Shown: one piece after another, positions 20,212 through 27,819 of the stretch
Position numbering within the stretch: position 1 is the stretch's first letter
How the letters are laid out: each line of letters starts with the position of its first letter
Assembly: GCF_029968035.1 (NCBI RefSeq)
Contig: NZ_JASCIQ010000010.1
Coordinates: forward strand, 124,001 to 188,000
Length of the DNA: 64,000 nucleotides
Direction: 5' to 3'
Origin: Streptomyces cavernicola
GTDB lineage: Bacteria > Actinomycetota > Actinomycetes > Streptomycetales > Streptomycetaceae
Program-made: the position numbers and the translations under genes
The notes under the pieces: model-generated
The model's database searches: none
Told to the model about the DNA's origin: nothing
Seen by the model: the letters and a program-made list of their open reading frames with translations, nothing else

Positions 20212-20871
20212 ATGGGCATCTTCAGCCGTCGTCAGAGCGCCACCGCCGAGCGGTCCCGGACCGGTGGCTCCCGTACGACTGCTCCGCAGGCTGCCGCCGG
20301 CGGTGTCGCACTCGATCCCGCTCTTCGCGCGCTGACCGGACAGTGGACGATCGACCGGCCGCACAGCCGCATCGGGTTCTCCGTGCGGCACGCGATGGTC
20401 ACGACCGTCCGGGGCGCGTTCGGCGAGTACGACAGCGCCCTGTACTTCGACGGGGACGAGCCCTCCGAGTCCCGGGCCGAGATCGTCATCCAGGTCGGGA
20501 GCGTCGACACCGGGGTCGAGCAGCGGGACGCGCATCTCGTCGGCGCGGACTTCTTCGACGCGAACCGCTTCCCGGAGATGTCGTTCCGCTCCACGTCCGC
20601 CGTCCACGAGGGCGGGGAGACCTTCCGTATGACGGGGGATCTCACCATCCGCGACGTGACCCGGCCGGTCGACCTGCAGCTCGACTACCTCGGGTCGGTC
20701 CTGGACCCCTTCGGGTACGAGCGCGCGGGCTTCGACGGGACCACCACCATCGACCGCACCGACTGGGGCCTCGTCTACAACCAGCGGCTCCAGGCGGGCG
20801 GCACGATGGTGAGCGAGAAGGTCCGCCTCCAGTTCGACATCTCGGCGGTCCGCACCTCGGCCGCCGCGTAG
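20212..20871 (+). CDS. YceI family protein
   Basis: 219 residues; the YceI lipocalin-like barrel starts at GQWTIDRPHSRIGFSVRHAM (about residue 43), with the family motifs SVDTGVEQRDAHLVGADFFD and MTGDLTIRDVTRPV. YceI proteins bind polyisoprenoid-type lipids. There is no signal peptide; the first 40 residues are a Ser/Arg/Ala-rich extension, so it appears cytosolic, as is common in streptomycetes. ATG with GAAGGAG upstream. Function unproven. Confidence 0.93.
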   Translation: MGIFSRRQSATAERSRTGGSRTTAPQAAAGGVALDPALRALTGQWTIDRPHSRIGFSVRHAMVTTVRGAFGEYDSALYFDGDEPSESRAEIVIQVGSVDTGVEQRDAHLVGADFFDANRFPEMSFRSTSAVHEGGETFRMTGDLTIRDVTRPVDLQLDYLGSVLDPFGYERAGFDGTTTIDRTDWGLVYNQRLQAGGTMVSEKVRLQFDISAVRTSAAA

Positions 20872-20923
20872 GCCTGTCGGGCAGGAGCTCGGCGGGAGGG
20901 CGGCGGTCTGCGACGCTTGGCGC

Positions 20924-21301
20924 ATGCTGCTGCCGCCCTCGCGCGAGAAGACCGAGCTCCTGGAGGTCGTCCGCATCAGTGATCCGGCGGGGGCTCTGGG
21001 CTCGGAGCGGCTCGTCGGCGACGACGTCGCGATCTGGGACGGCGAGGACGCCCGCCGGGCGATGGACCTGGTGGACGCCCTGCCGGACGGCGTCAAGCAC
21101 CGTTGTTTCACGCCGGGTTGGGGCCTTCGGGCCCACAGTCGCACCGAGCTGCTCTTCGAGGTCGCCTTCTGCTTCCGCTGCCACGGCGCCCGCATCTGGG
21201 CGGACGGCCTTCCCGTGGAGCGGCAGTTCCAGGACTTCGACGCCGAGAGCGGGGTCGCGCTTGAGCTCGTGCGGCTGTTTCGCGGCTGCGGTTCTTCCTG
21301 A
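20924..21301 (+). CDS. Conserved hypothetical protein, 125 aa
   Basis: Not recognised. A soluble protein with three cysteines in the central and C-terminal part (KHRCFTPGW, CFRCHGARIW) and one near the end. The CxxC in FCFRCHG could bind metal. It follows the YceI gene by 52 bp on the same strand. Codon bias is normal for the region, so it is probably real. Confidence 0.65.
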   Translation: MLLPPSREKTELLEVVRISDPAGALGSERLVGDDVAIWDGEDARRAMDLVDALPDGVKHRCFTPGWGLRAHSRTELLFEVAFCFRCHGARIWADGLPVERQFQDFDAESGVALELVRLFRGCGSS

Positions 21302-21468
21302 CCGCCAACTCCCGGTAGGGTTGCGGCTCCACGCAGTGCGTACGTACGAGGAGGTGAGAACCATCAACGCTGCAGCAGGTTGGGTGCTCTCGCCTCGTGA
21401 TGGTGTGGTTGCCGGACGGCGGTGACCTGGGAGTGCCCTTTCCCTTCGCGTAAAGGTGCTTGTCTCTC

Positions 21469-22299
21469 ATGTCTCTCACGGGTTCTGTCCCCCACTCCCC
21501 CTCCTCTCTTTCTTTTGACGGTGCTCTTCTCGACTCCGTCGTCGTTCGGCTGCGGCGGGCCGGTTGTGTGTTCGCCGAGGACGAGGCCGCGCTGGTCTTC
21601 TCCGTCGCGCGGGACGAGCGCGAGGTCGGCGTCATGGTCGAACAGCGCGTGCGCGGGCTGCCGTTGGAGCAGGTCGTCGGGTTCGCCGAGTTCTGCGGGC
21701 TGCGGGTCGGCGTCGAGGCCGGGGTGTTCGTGCCCCGGCGGCGTACCGAGTTCGTCGTGCGGCAGGCGCTCGCCGTGCTGCCCGAGCAGGGCGTCGTGCT
21801 CGACCTGTGCTGCGGCAGCGGGGCGCTCGGGCTCGCCGTCGCACACGGCGGGCCGGTCGGCGAGCTGCACGCCGCCGACGTCGACCCCGCCGCCGTCGCG
21901 TGCGCGCGCCGCAACCTCGCCGAGGCCGGCGGGCAGGTGTACGTCAGCGATCTGTACGCGGGGCTGCCCGCGCGGCTGAAGGGCCGGGTGGACGTGCTCG
22001 TCGTGAACGCCCCGTACGTACCGAGTGCGGAGATCGGGCTGCTGCCGGCCGAGGCGCGGGAGTACGAGCCGCTCGTCGCGCTCGACGGCGGGGGCGACGG
22101 CGTCGAGGTGCAGCGGCGGGTCGCCGCGACGGCCGGTGCGTGGCTCGCGCCCGGCGGCCGGCTGCTCATCGAGACCAGCGAGCGGCAGGCCGAGCGGACC
22201 GTGCGGGCCATGGCGGACGGCGGGCTCGGCACGCGGGTCGAGGAGTGCGAGGAGCTCGGGGCGACCGTCGTGATCGGGACCGCGCCCCCTGCCCGCTGA
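21469..22299 (+). CDS. Putative protein N(5)-glutamine methyltransferase (PrmC/HemK paralogue)
   Basis: About 276 residues with the PrmC layout: a helical N-terminal part, GVFVPRRRTEFVVRQAL (compare PRPETE in PrmC), the SAM loop VLDLCCGSGALGLAVA, and the catalytic motif as VVNAPYVPSAEI. The usual NPPY is NAPY here. True prmC lies at 6.6-7.5 kb, so this is a second paralogue with a probably different protein substrate. Start ATG at 21469 is favoured over the TTG at 21460, because AAAGGTG is then ten bases upstream. Confidence 0.85.
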   Translation: MSLTGSVPHSPSSLSFDGALLDSVVVRLRRAGCVFAEDEAALVFSVARDEREVGVMVEQRVRGLPLEQVVGFAEFCGLRVGVEAGVFVPRRRTEFVVRQALAVLPEQGVVLDLCCGSGALGLAVAHGGPVGELHAADVDPAAVACARRNLAEAGGQVYVSDLYAGLPARLKGRVDVLVVNAPYVPSAEIGLLPAEAREYEPLVALDGGGDGVEVQRRVAATAGAWLAPGGRLLIETSERQAERTVRAMADGGLGTRVEECEELGATVVIGTAPPAR

Positions 22300-22311
22300 A
22301 CCTCAACCGCC

Positions 22312-23346
22312 TTACGCCGACGTCCTCTTGCGCGGCGTCGAGGTCGACTTCTTCGCCGCCGTCTTCTTCGTCCCCGCCTTCTTCGCGGTACTGGAGGAGG
22401 ACGAGGACTTCTTGGCCGCCGTGGAGGTCGACTTCTTCGTCGAGGACGACGTCGTCTTCTTCGCGCCCGAGGCCGTGGACTTCTTGCCGCCCACCGCCTT
22501 CGGCGTGGGCTGTGCCTTCTTGCGTGTACGGCTGATCGAGGTGACCTTCGCCGGTTCCTCGTCCTCGCCGCGGGCCTCCTGGGCCGCCTTGACCGAGCTC
22601 TCCAGGGCGGCCATCAGGTCGATCACCTTGCCGCCACCGGGGGCCCCTTCGGGGGCCTTCACCGGTTCCGTGCCCTCGACCTTCGCGGAGATCAGCTCCT
22701 CGACGGCCTCGCGGTAGTCGTCGTGCAGGGTCTCCAGGTCGACCTCGCCGAGGGTCTCCATCAGGGCGTCGGCGAGGTCCAACTCCGCGTCGCGGACGGT
22801 CACATGGGTGTCGGGGGCGACGTCCTCGGGGGCGCGGATCTCGTCCGGCCAGAGCAGTCCGTGCATGGCGATCACCTCGCCGACGACGCGCAGCATGCCG
22901 AGGCGCTCGCGACCGCGGAGGGCGAACTTCGCGACGGCCACCTTGTTGCTGCGCTTGAGCGCCTCGCGAAGCAGCGTGTACGGCTTGGCGGCCGGGACGC
23001 CGTTCGCGGCCAGGTAGTAGGCGGCATCCATCTGGAGCGGGTCGATCCGTTCCTGCGGGACGAAGGCGACGATCTCGATGGTCTTGGCCGTGGGGATCGG
23101 CAGCGCCGCCAGGTCCTCCTCCGTGATGGGGATGATCGAGCCGTCGGCGTCCTCGTACCCCTTGCCGATCTCGGCGGACGAGACCTCCTTCTCCTCCAGT
23201 TCGCAGACCTTGCGGTAGCGGATCCGGCCGCCGTCGGTGGTGTGGATCTGGCGGAAGGAGACGTTGTGGTTCTCGGTGGCGTTCACCAGCTTGATCGGGA
23301 TGCTGACGAGGCCGAAGGAGATGGCGCCGTTCCATATGGATCGCAC
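22312..23346 (-). CDS. ku: Ku homodimer protein of bacterial NHEJ
   Basis: Binds DNA double-strand ends and recruits LigD. 344 residues: a Ku core (MRSIWNGAISFGLVSIPIKL to about residue 255) and a long Lys/Ser/Thr/Ala tail from about 265 (repeats such as AKKSTSTAAKKSSSSSS) ending TPRKRTSA. Lys-rich tails in bacterial Ku help DNA binding. It is divergent from the two LigD genes, whose start is 72 bp away, so a shared regulatory region controls the cassette. Its 3' end faces the PrmC-like gene, 12 bp apart. Confidence 0.97.
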   Translation of the reverse strand: MRSIWNGAISFGLVSIPIKLVNATENHNVSFRQIHTTDGGRIRYRKVCELEEKEVSSAEIGKGYEDADGSIIPITEEDLAALPIPTAKTIEIVAFVPQERIDPLQMDAAYYLAANGVPAAKPYTLLREALKRSNKVAVAKFALRGRERLGMLRVVGEVIAMHGLLWPDEIRAPEDVAPDTHVTVRDAELDLADALMETLGEVDLETLHDDYREAVEELISAKVEGTEPVKAPEGAPGGGKVIDLMAALESSVKAAQEARGEDEEPAKVTSISRTRKKAQPTPKAVGGKKSTASGAKKTTSSSTKKSTSTAAKKSSSSSSTAKKAGTKKTAAKKSTSTPRKRTSA

Positions 23347-23417
23347 AGTGAGAACCCCTTACCTGCTCCGCAATGTCAGCATTCGCCCGCTATGTCCGTA
23401 CGGGCCATCCTCATCGT

Positions 23418-24317
23418 ATGACGCCGATCACAGAGGTGGAGGGGCGGCGGCTCGCGCTCACCAACCTCGACAAGGTGCTGTATCCGTCCGTCGGATTCAC
23501 CAAGGGCGAGGCGCTGCACTACTACGCGACCTGCGCCGGAGCCCTGCTCGCGCACCTCTACAACCGCCCCGTCTCGTTCCTCCGCTTCCCCGACGGGCCG
23601 GACGGCCAGCGCTTCTTCACGAAGAACGTCCCGCCCGGCACGCCCAGCTGGGTCCGCACCGCCGAAGTGCCCCGGCGCAGCGAGGAGGGCACCGCGACCT
23701 ACGTCCTCGTCCAGGACATGTCGTCCCTGATCTGGGCGGCCAATCTGGTGACGGAGTTCCACACCCCGCAGTGGCAGGCCGACTCCCCCGGGACGGCCGA
23801 CCGGATGGTGTTCGACCTGGACCCCGGCGCGCCCGCGACGGTCGTGGAGTGCTGCACGGTGGCGCTCTGGCTGCGCGAGCGCCTGGCGGCGGACGGGCTG
23901 CACGTCTACGCGAAGACCTCCGGCTCGAAGGGCCTGCACGTGCTCGTGCCGATCGAGCCGACGCCGTCCGAGAAGGTCACCGCGTACGCGAAGGAGCTGG
24001 CCATGGAGGCCGAGCGGGAGCTGCCGGGGCTCGCGCTGCACCGGATGACGCGGAGTCTGAGGCCCGGCAAGGTCTTCGTCGACTTCAGCCAGAACGCGGC
24101 CGCGAAGACCACCGCCACCCCGTACACCCTGCGCGCCCGCGCCGAGCCGACCGTGTCCGCGCCCGTGACCTGGGAGGAGATCGAGGGCTGCGCGGAGCCG
24201 GGCGAGCTGTCGTTCCTCGCCACGGACATCGCGCCCCGGCTCGACGCGTACGGGGATCTGCTCGGGCCGCTGATCAACCTCAACCGGGCGCGGAAGCTGC
24301 CGCGGGGCTTCCGGTGA
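23418..24317 (+). CDS. ligD: LigD-type polymerase/primase (POL) protein
   Basis: About 299 residues forming a stand-alone LigD polymerase domain (archaeo-eukaryotic primase fold), which fills gaps with (ribo)nucleotides during end joining. Motifs: LTNLDKVLYP near the start, the metal-binding FDLDP, the SGSKGLHV loop and RKVFVDFSQN-like segment VFVDFSQNAAAKT. Start is the ATG at 23418. Its stop overlaps the GTG of the ligase gene (GTGA), so the two are coupled; ku is divergent. Confidence 0.93.
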   Translation: MTPITEVEGRRLALTNLDKVLYPSVGFTKGEALHYYATCAGALLAHLYNRPVSFLRFPDGPDGQRFFTKNVPPGTPSWVRTAEVPRRSEEGTATYVLVQDMSSLIWAANLVTEFHTPQWQADSPGTADRMVFDLDPGAPATVVECCTVALWLRERLAADGLHVYAKTSGSKGLHVLVPIEPTPSEKVTAYAKELAMEAERELPGLALHRMTRSLRPGKVFVDFSQNAAAKTTATPYTLRARAEPTVSAPVTWEEIEGCAEPGELSFLATDIAPRLDAYGDLLGPLINLNRARKLPRGFR

Positions 24318-25225
24318 CGGCGGCTCCCGTGCGGCCGCCGGTCCGAGTCGCGCTCGCCGAGTCCGTGGCGGAACTGCCGACCGAAGGGCCGTGGGCGTAC
24401 GAGCCGAAGTTCGACGGGCACCGGCTCGTGCTGTTCCGGGGCGCGGACGCGGGCCCGCGCGGGGTGCTGCTTCAGGCGCGGTCCGGGCGGACGGTGACCG
24501 GGGCGTTCCCCGACCTGGTCGAGGCGGCGCGGGCGCTGCCGGAGGGGACGGTGGTCGACGGCGAGGTGGTGGTGTGGACGGAGGGGCGGATCGACTTCGC
24601 GGCGGTGCAGCGGCGGGCGGCGGCCACGCCGGGCCGCGTGCCCGAGCTTGCCCGCACGCTTCCCGCTTCGTACGCGGCGTTCGACCTGCTCGCCGACGCG
24701 GGCACGGACCTGCGCGCGCGGGCGTACCGGGAGCGGCGCGAGCGGCTCGTCGCGCTGCTCGCGCCGCTCGGGCCGCCGCTGCAGCCGGTGCCGATGACGA
24801 CGGATCCGGAGCTCGCCGGGGTCTGGTACGAGTCGCTGCGCGCGACCGGCGTCGAGGGACTGGTCATCAAGCGGCTCGACCAGGCGTACCCGAGCGGCCG
24901 GCGGGCCTGGCTGAAGCTGCGGCACAGCGACACCCGGGACGCGGTCGTGGTCGGCTTCACCGGCGGCCGGGCGCGGCCGCAGGCGCTTGTCCTGGTGCTG
25001 CCGGGGGACGACGACCCGCTGCTCTCAAGCCCGCTGGCCCCTGCGGTGCGGGCGCGGGCCGCCGAGCTGCTGCCCGCGCCGGACGGGGAGGCCGGGATGA
25101 ACGCGATCGGCTTCGGCGACATCACGTACCGGACCGTTCCGCCGGAGCTCACGGTCGAGGTGCGGCAACAGGCGACGCGACACCGGACGGCGGCGGTGGT
25201 GCGGTTCAGGGGCGGGGCGGAGTGA
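24314..25225 (+). CDS. LigD-type ATP-dependent DNA ligase
   Basis: About 303 residues. The adenylated lysine is in YEPKFDGHRLVL (KxDGxR, residues about 32-37). The nucleotidyltransferase domain continues with DGEVVVW, FDLL, GVEGLVIKR and WLKLR (motif V), then an OB-fold. In mycobacteria the POL, phosphoesterase and ligase activities are fused; here polymerase and ligase are separate overlapping genes and no phosphoesterase domain is visible. The stop lies 21 bp before the octamer repeat. Confidence 0.94.
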   Translation: MTAAPVRPPVRVALAESVAELPTEGPWAYEPKFDGHRLVLFRGADAGPRGVLLQARSGRTVTGAFPDLVEAARALPEGTVVDGEVVVWTEGRIDFAAVQRRAAATPGRVPELARTLPASYAAFDLLADAGTDLRARAYRERRERLVALLAPLGPPLQPVPMTTDPELAGVWYESLRATGVEGLVIKRLDQAYPSGRRAWLKLRHSDTRDAVVVGFTGGRARPQALVLVLPGDDDPLLSSPLAPAVRARAAELLPAPDGEAGMNAIGFGDITYRTVPPELTVEVRQQATRHRTAAVVRFRGGAE

Positions 25226-25246
25226 GGTTTCCGAGGCCAGTGAGGG

Positions 25247-25350
25247 CTTGGGGGCTTGGGGGCTTGGGGGCTTGGGGGCTTGGGGGCTTGGGGGCTTGGG
25301 GGCTTGGGGGCTTGGGGGCTTGGGGGCTTGGGGGCTTGGGGGCTTGGGGG
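25247..25350 (+). repeat. Octamer tandem array CTTGGGGG x13
   Basis: Thirteen perfect head-to-tail copies of CTTGGGGG (104 bp) between the ligase stop and the putative operator of the next gene. Thirteen runs of five G on the plus strand separated by CTT could form stacked G-quadruplexes in single-stranded DNA or in ligase-gene mRNA. The array is a slippage-prone microsatellite. Confidence 0.97.
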
Positions 25351-25357
25351 TCATTAA

Positions 25358-25421
25358 TCAAGTTTGACCAATGCCCGCGTGCGGCATACGTTCTCCGTAC
25401 GAGTAGTCAAGCTTGACCAAT
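25358..25421. promoter_or_regulatory. Paired TCAAGYTTGACCAAT operator-like elements
   Basis: Two nearly identical 15-mers, TCAAGTTTGACCAAT (25358-25372) and TCAAGCTTGACCAAT (25407-25421), 49 bp apart. The second contains the perfect palindrome TCAAGCTTGA. They lie 40-103 bp before the NTF2-like gene. MarR/PadR-type repressors use operators of this form, but no such regulator is adjacent, so the cognate protein is unknown. Confidence 0.55.
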
Positions 25422-25460
25422 CTGTCCGCCGAGCCGTGACCCGCCCACCGGAGGAGCCGC

Positions 25461-25889
25461 ATGACCGTACTGCCCGACACCGGATACACCCCCACCGCCG
25501 AGGACCGGGCGAGCCTGGACGCCTGGTTCGCCGAGTACGACGCCGCGAGCGCGCGGCGGGACGTGGAGCGCATGGCCGACCTGGCCGCCTTCCCGCTCAA
25601 CCTGGTCAGCGACGACTCCGCGGGCGACGGCCGGTCGGCGCAGTGGGACCGCGAGCAGTTCGTGGCGACCATGACCCACGTCATGGGCGACGGGAGCGAG
25701 GACATCGCTTTCGAGTCCGTACGCACGCCGGTCTTCCTCTCCCCCGCCATGGCCGTGGTCTTCACGGACTCGACGATGACGACGGAGGGGCGGAGCACGC
25801 AGCTCAGGTACGCGGACGTCCTGATCAGGCGCGGTGGGACGTGGGCGTTCCAGACGATGCTGCAGGGCGGCTGGGGCGACAGCCTCTAG
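25461..25889 (+). CDS. NTF2-like (SnoaL-type fold) protein
   Basis: 142 residues resembling small NTF2/SnoaL-like proteins: an N-terminal helix pair (LDAWFAEYDAASARRDVERMADLAAFPLNLVSD) followed by strands ending RGGTWAFQTML. No catalytic residues can be assigned. GGAGG precedes the ATG. Likely controlled through the paired operator-like elements upstream. Function unknown. Confidence 0.75.
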   Translation: MTVLPDTGYTPTAEDRASLDAWFAEYDAASARRDVERMADLAAFPLNLVSDDSAGDGRSAQWDREQFVATMTHVMGDGSEDIAFESVRTPVFLSPAMAVVFTDSTMTTEGRSTQLRYADVLIRRGGTWAFQTMLQGGWGDSL

Positions 25890-25920
25890 GCCCGCCCCCT
25901 GTGCGCGATCAGGCCCGTGA

Positions 25921-26724
25921 TCAGGCCCGTGACCAGGTGTGCCGGTCGCGGGCCTGAGCGTAGAGGGCGTCGACGTCGGCGGGCTTCAGGAGTCCGCCGC
26001 CCGCGGCGAGGGCCGCGAGCTCTACCGCCGGTACGACGCGGACCTCGCGCGAGGCCCTCGCCAGGTCGATCCGCGCGGCCTCGAACACCGCCAGGACCGG
26101 GCGCACTTCGACGGTGAGGGCGAGGGACGCCCGCTCCGCGTCGTGCGCGAGGCCGCGGAGCAGCGGCTGCGGCTCGGCCCGGCCGACGGCGACGTACGGC
26201 GCCTCGACCCGCACCCGGCGCTTGCGCGCGTACAGGCTGCGCAGGCAGTAGAGGCCTCCGGGGCCGATCAGCAGGTGATGCAGCCGGGCGCCGCCGGGGA
26301 GCGGTACGGAGTGCAGGGTGCGCCAGCCCGCGCCGTCGAGCCGGTCCAGGGCCTCGCCCACGGCCTGCTCGGCGGCGAGGCCCTGGCGGCGCGGGTCGGC
26401 GCGGAGCCGGTGGGGCGCGGCCGGGTCGCGGTCGAGGTCGACGAGGAGGGCCTCGCCGGGGCGGTTCGGGGCGAGGTCGTCGTCCGGGTGCAGGGCGAGT
26501 CCGGCCAGCTCGGCGGCGGTGGGCAGGGGCGGCGGGCCGACGGTGACGGGGCCGGTGAGGTACGGCGCGAGGGCGTCGAGGACGCTCTGCCTGCGGTCCT
26601 CGCTCAGCAGATGGACGCGGCCGGTCGCGCGCTCGTACCAGGCGACGTTCCTGCCGTCCGGCAACAGCACGTGGTAGAGCTCCCTGCCGTGCCGTCGGGT
26701 CGGTACGACGCGCAGTGCGGCCAT
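25921..26724 (-). CDS. NERD-like domain protein with degenerate nuclease motif
   Basis: 267 residues. The central part (about 118-180) follows the NERD domain pattern: GLAAEQAVGEALDRL, GWRTLHSVPLPG, then LHHLLIGPGGLYCLRS. In canonical NERD proteins the last segment reads xxDHvvvGPgGvfviDTK, carrying the acidic and Lys residues of the restriction-endonuclease-like active site. Here the Asp is His and the D/E-x-K is lost, so it is probably inactive as a nuclease. The first 90 residues are an extra domain of unknown role. The 3' end has a 12-bp direct repeat (GATCAGGCCCGT). It is divergent from the lipoprotein-kinase pair. Confidence 0.6.
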   Translation of the reverse strand: MAALRVVPTRRHGRELYHVLLPDGRNVAWYERATGRVHLLSEDRRQSVLDALAPYLTGPVTVGPPPLPTAAELAGLALHPDDDLAPNRPGEALLVDLDRDPAAPHRLRADPRRQGLAAEQAVGEALDRLDGAGWRTLHSVPLPGGARLHHLLIGPGGLYCLRSLYARKRRVRVEAPYVAVGRAEPQPLLRGLAHDAERASLALTVEVRPVLAVFEAARIDLARASREVRVVPAVELAALAAGGGLLKPADVDALYAQARDRHTWSRA

Positions 26725-26870
26725 GGTCCACTCACCCCCACGACCATGGGAACAGCTGCGGGGCGCTCGGGCAACAAAGGGCCGGGCAACAACGGGTCGG
26801 CGGTGAGGGTCAGTTGGCGGGGCCGGTACGCCCGGCTCGGCCGCTCTCCGAGCCGCCCGCGGCGCGGCGG

Positions 26871-26940
26871 CGCAGGTTCGGCGGCGCAGGTTCGGCGGCG
26901 CAGGTTCGGCGGCGCAGGTTCGGCGGCGCAGGTTCGGCGG
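26871..26940 (+). repeat. 14-bp tandem repeat CGCAGGTTCGGCGG x5
   Basis: Five perfect copies (70 bp) in the 300-bp gap between the divergent NERD-like and lipoprotein genes, 85 bp upstream of the lipoprotein GTG. The rest of 26725-27024 has no gene. It may lie in or next to both promoters, so copy number could change expression. Not coding as far as I can tell. Confidence 0.95.
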
Positions 26941-27024
26941 CCGTGCACGAAAGCGACAAGTCGACCCGGCTTCGTATTCTGGCCAGTGGCGGTCGGGCCA
27001 GGGCCGCCTTCGTACGGAGGTGCC

Positions 27025-27819
27025 GTGTTCCGAAGCCGTCGAGAACGTCGTCGCCCAGGGCTCGCGGGCCGCGCGCGGGTCGTGCTGCTGCCCGTGCTCG
27101 GCCTGCTCGCGGGGTGCTCCGACGCGGGCGGCCTCGAGAGCGCGGGCCCCACGGAGCGCGCGGTCGGCCCGGCCCGGCTCTGGCCCCAACTGCCGCCCGC
27201 GCAGGCCGAGTCCCCGGACGCGGGCGAGGCGACCGTCGAGGTGGTCGAAGGCGTCGCCGTGCCCGACCGCGATCTGCACAAGGTCGACCCGCTCGCCGTC
27301 GTCAAGGCCGAGCTGGCCGCGCAGCCGCGCACCGACACCGGGTCCGAGGCCATCCCCGCCGACACCGCGGCCGCCGTCGAGCGCTGCCCCGCGAGCAAGA
27401 AACCCGACCAGGCGGTGCCCGGCTGCCCGGTCCTGCAGGCGTACTACCGGGACCTGACCGGCAGCGGGAAGGACGAGCTGATCGTCGGCATCCGGTACTC
27501 CCAGGGGGCCCTCGGCATCCGCGTCTACAGCCTCGACGCGGGCCGGCTCATCCGGATCATGTCGACCGCCGAGGAGGTCACCCGCGTCGAGCTGGCCGGG
27601 CGCGACGTGATCGTGCACGAGCCCGCGCAGAGCCCCGACTACGAGTTCCGCTACGCCTGGTCCTGGGACGCACGGCAGCACGCGATGCTGCCCGCCCGGA
27701 TCGAGATCGTCCGCACCGACCGTCACGGCAGCCCCGAGCCCGAGCAGTCCGGCTCCCCCTCCCCCTCCGCCTCTCTCTCGCCCTCCCCCTCCGCCTCTCC
27801 CTCCGCGGGGCGGTCGTGA
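27025..27819 (+). CDS. Secreted lipoprotein encoded with a histidine kinase
   Basis: 264 residues from the GTG at 27025 (GGAGG four bases upstream). An Arg-rich n-region (FRSRRERRRPGLAGRAR), hydrophobic core and lipobox LLAG-C near residue 31 mark a lipoprotein. The globular part has four cysteines including AVERCPASKK and VPGCPVL. The tail is a Ser/Pro run (SPSPSASLSPSPSASPS). The stop overlaps the kinase start by four bases (GTGA). By analogy with CseA-CseC in S. coelicolor it may modulate the kinase outside the membrane, which is inference. Confidence 0.82.
   Translation: MFRSRRERRRPGLAGRARVVLLPVLGLLAGCSDAGGLESAGPTERAVGPARLWPQLPPAQAESPDAGEATVEVVEGVAVPDRDLHKVDPLAVVKAELAAQPRTDTGSEAIPADTAAAVERCPASKKPDQAVPGCPVLQAYYRDLTGSGKDELIVGIRYSQGALGIRVYSLDAGRLIRIMSTAEEVTRVELAGRDVIVHEPAQSPDYEFRYAWSWDARQHAMLPARIEIVRTDRHGSPEPEQSGSPSPSASLSPSPSASPSAGRS

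Noticed and set aside
25247-25350. CRISPR array.
   Set aside because: The units are contiguous 8-mers with no spacers, and no cas genes are present.
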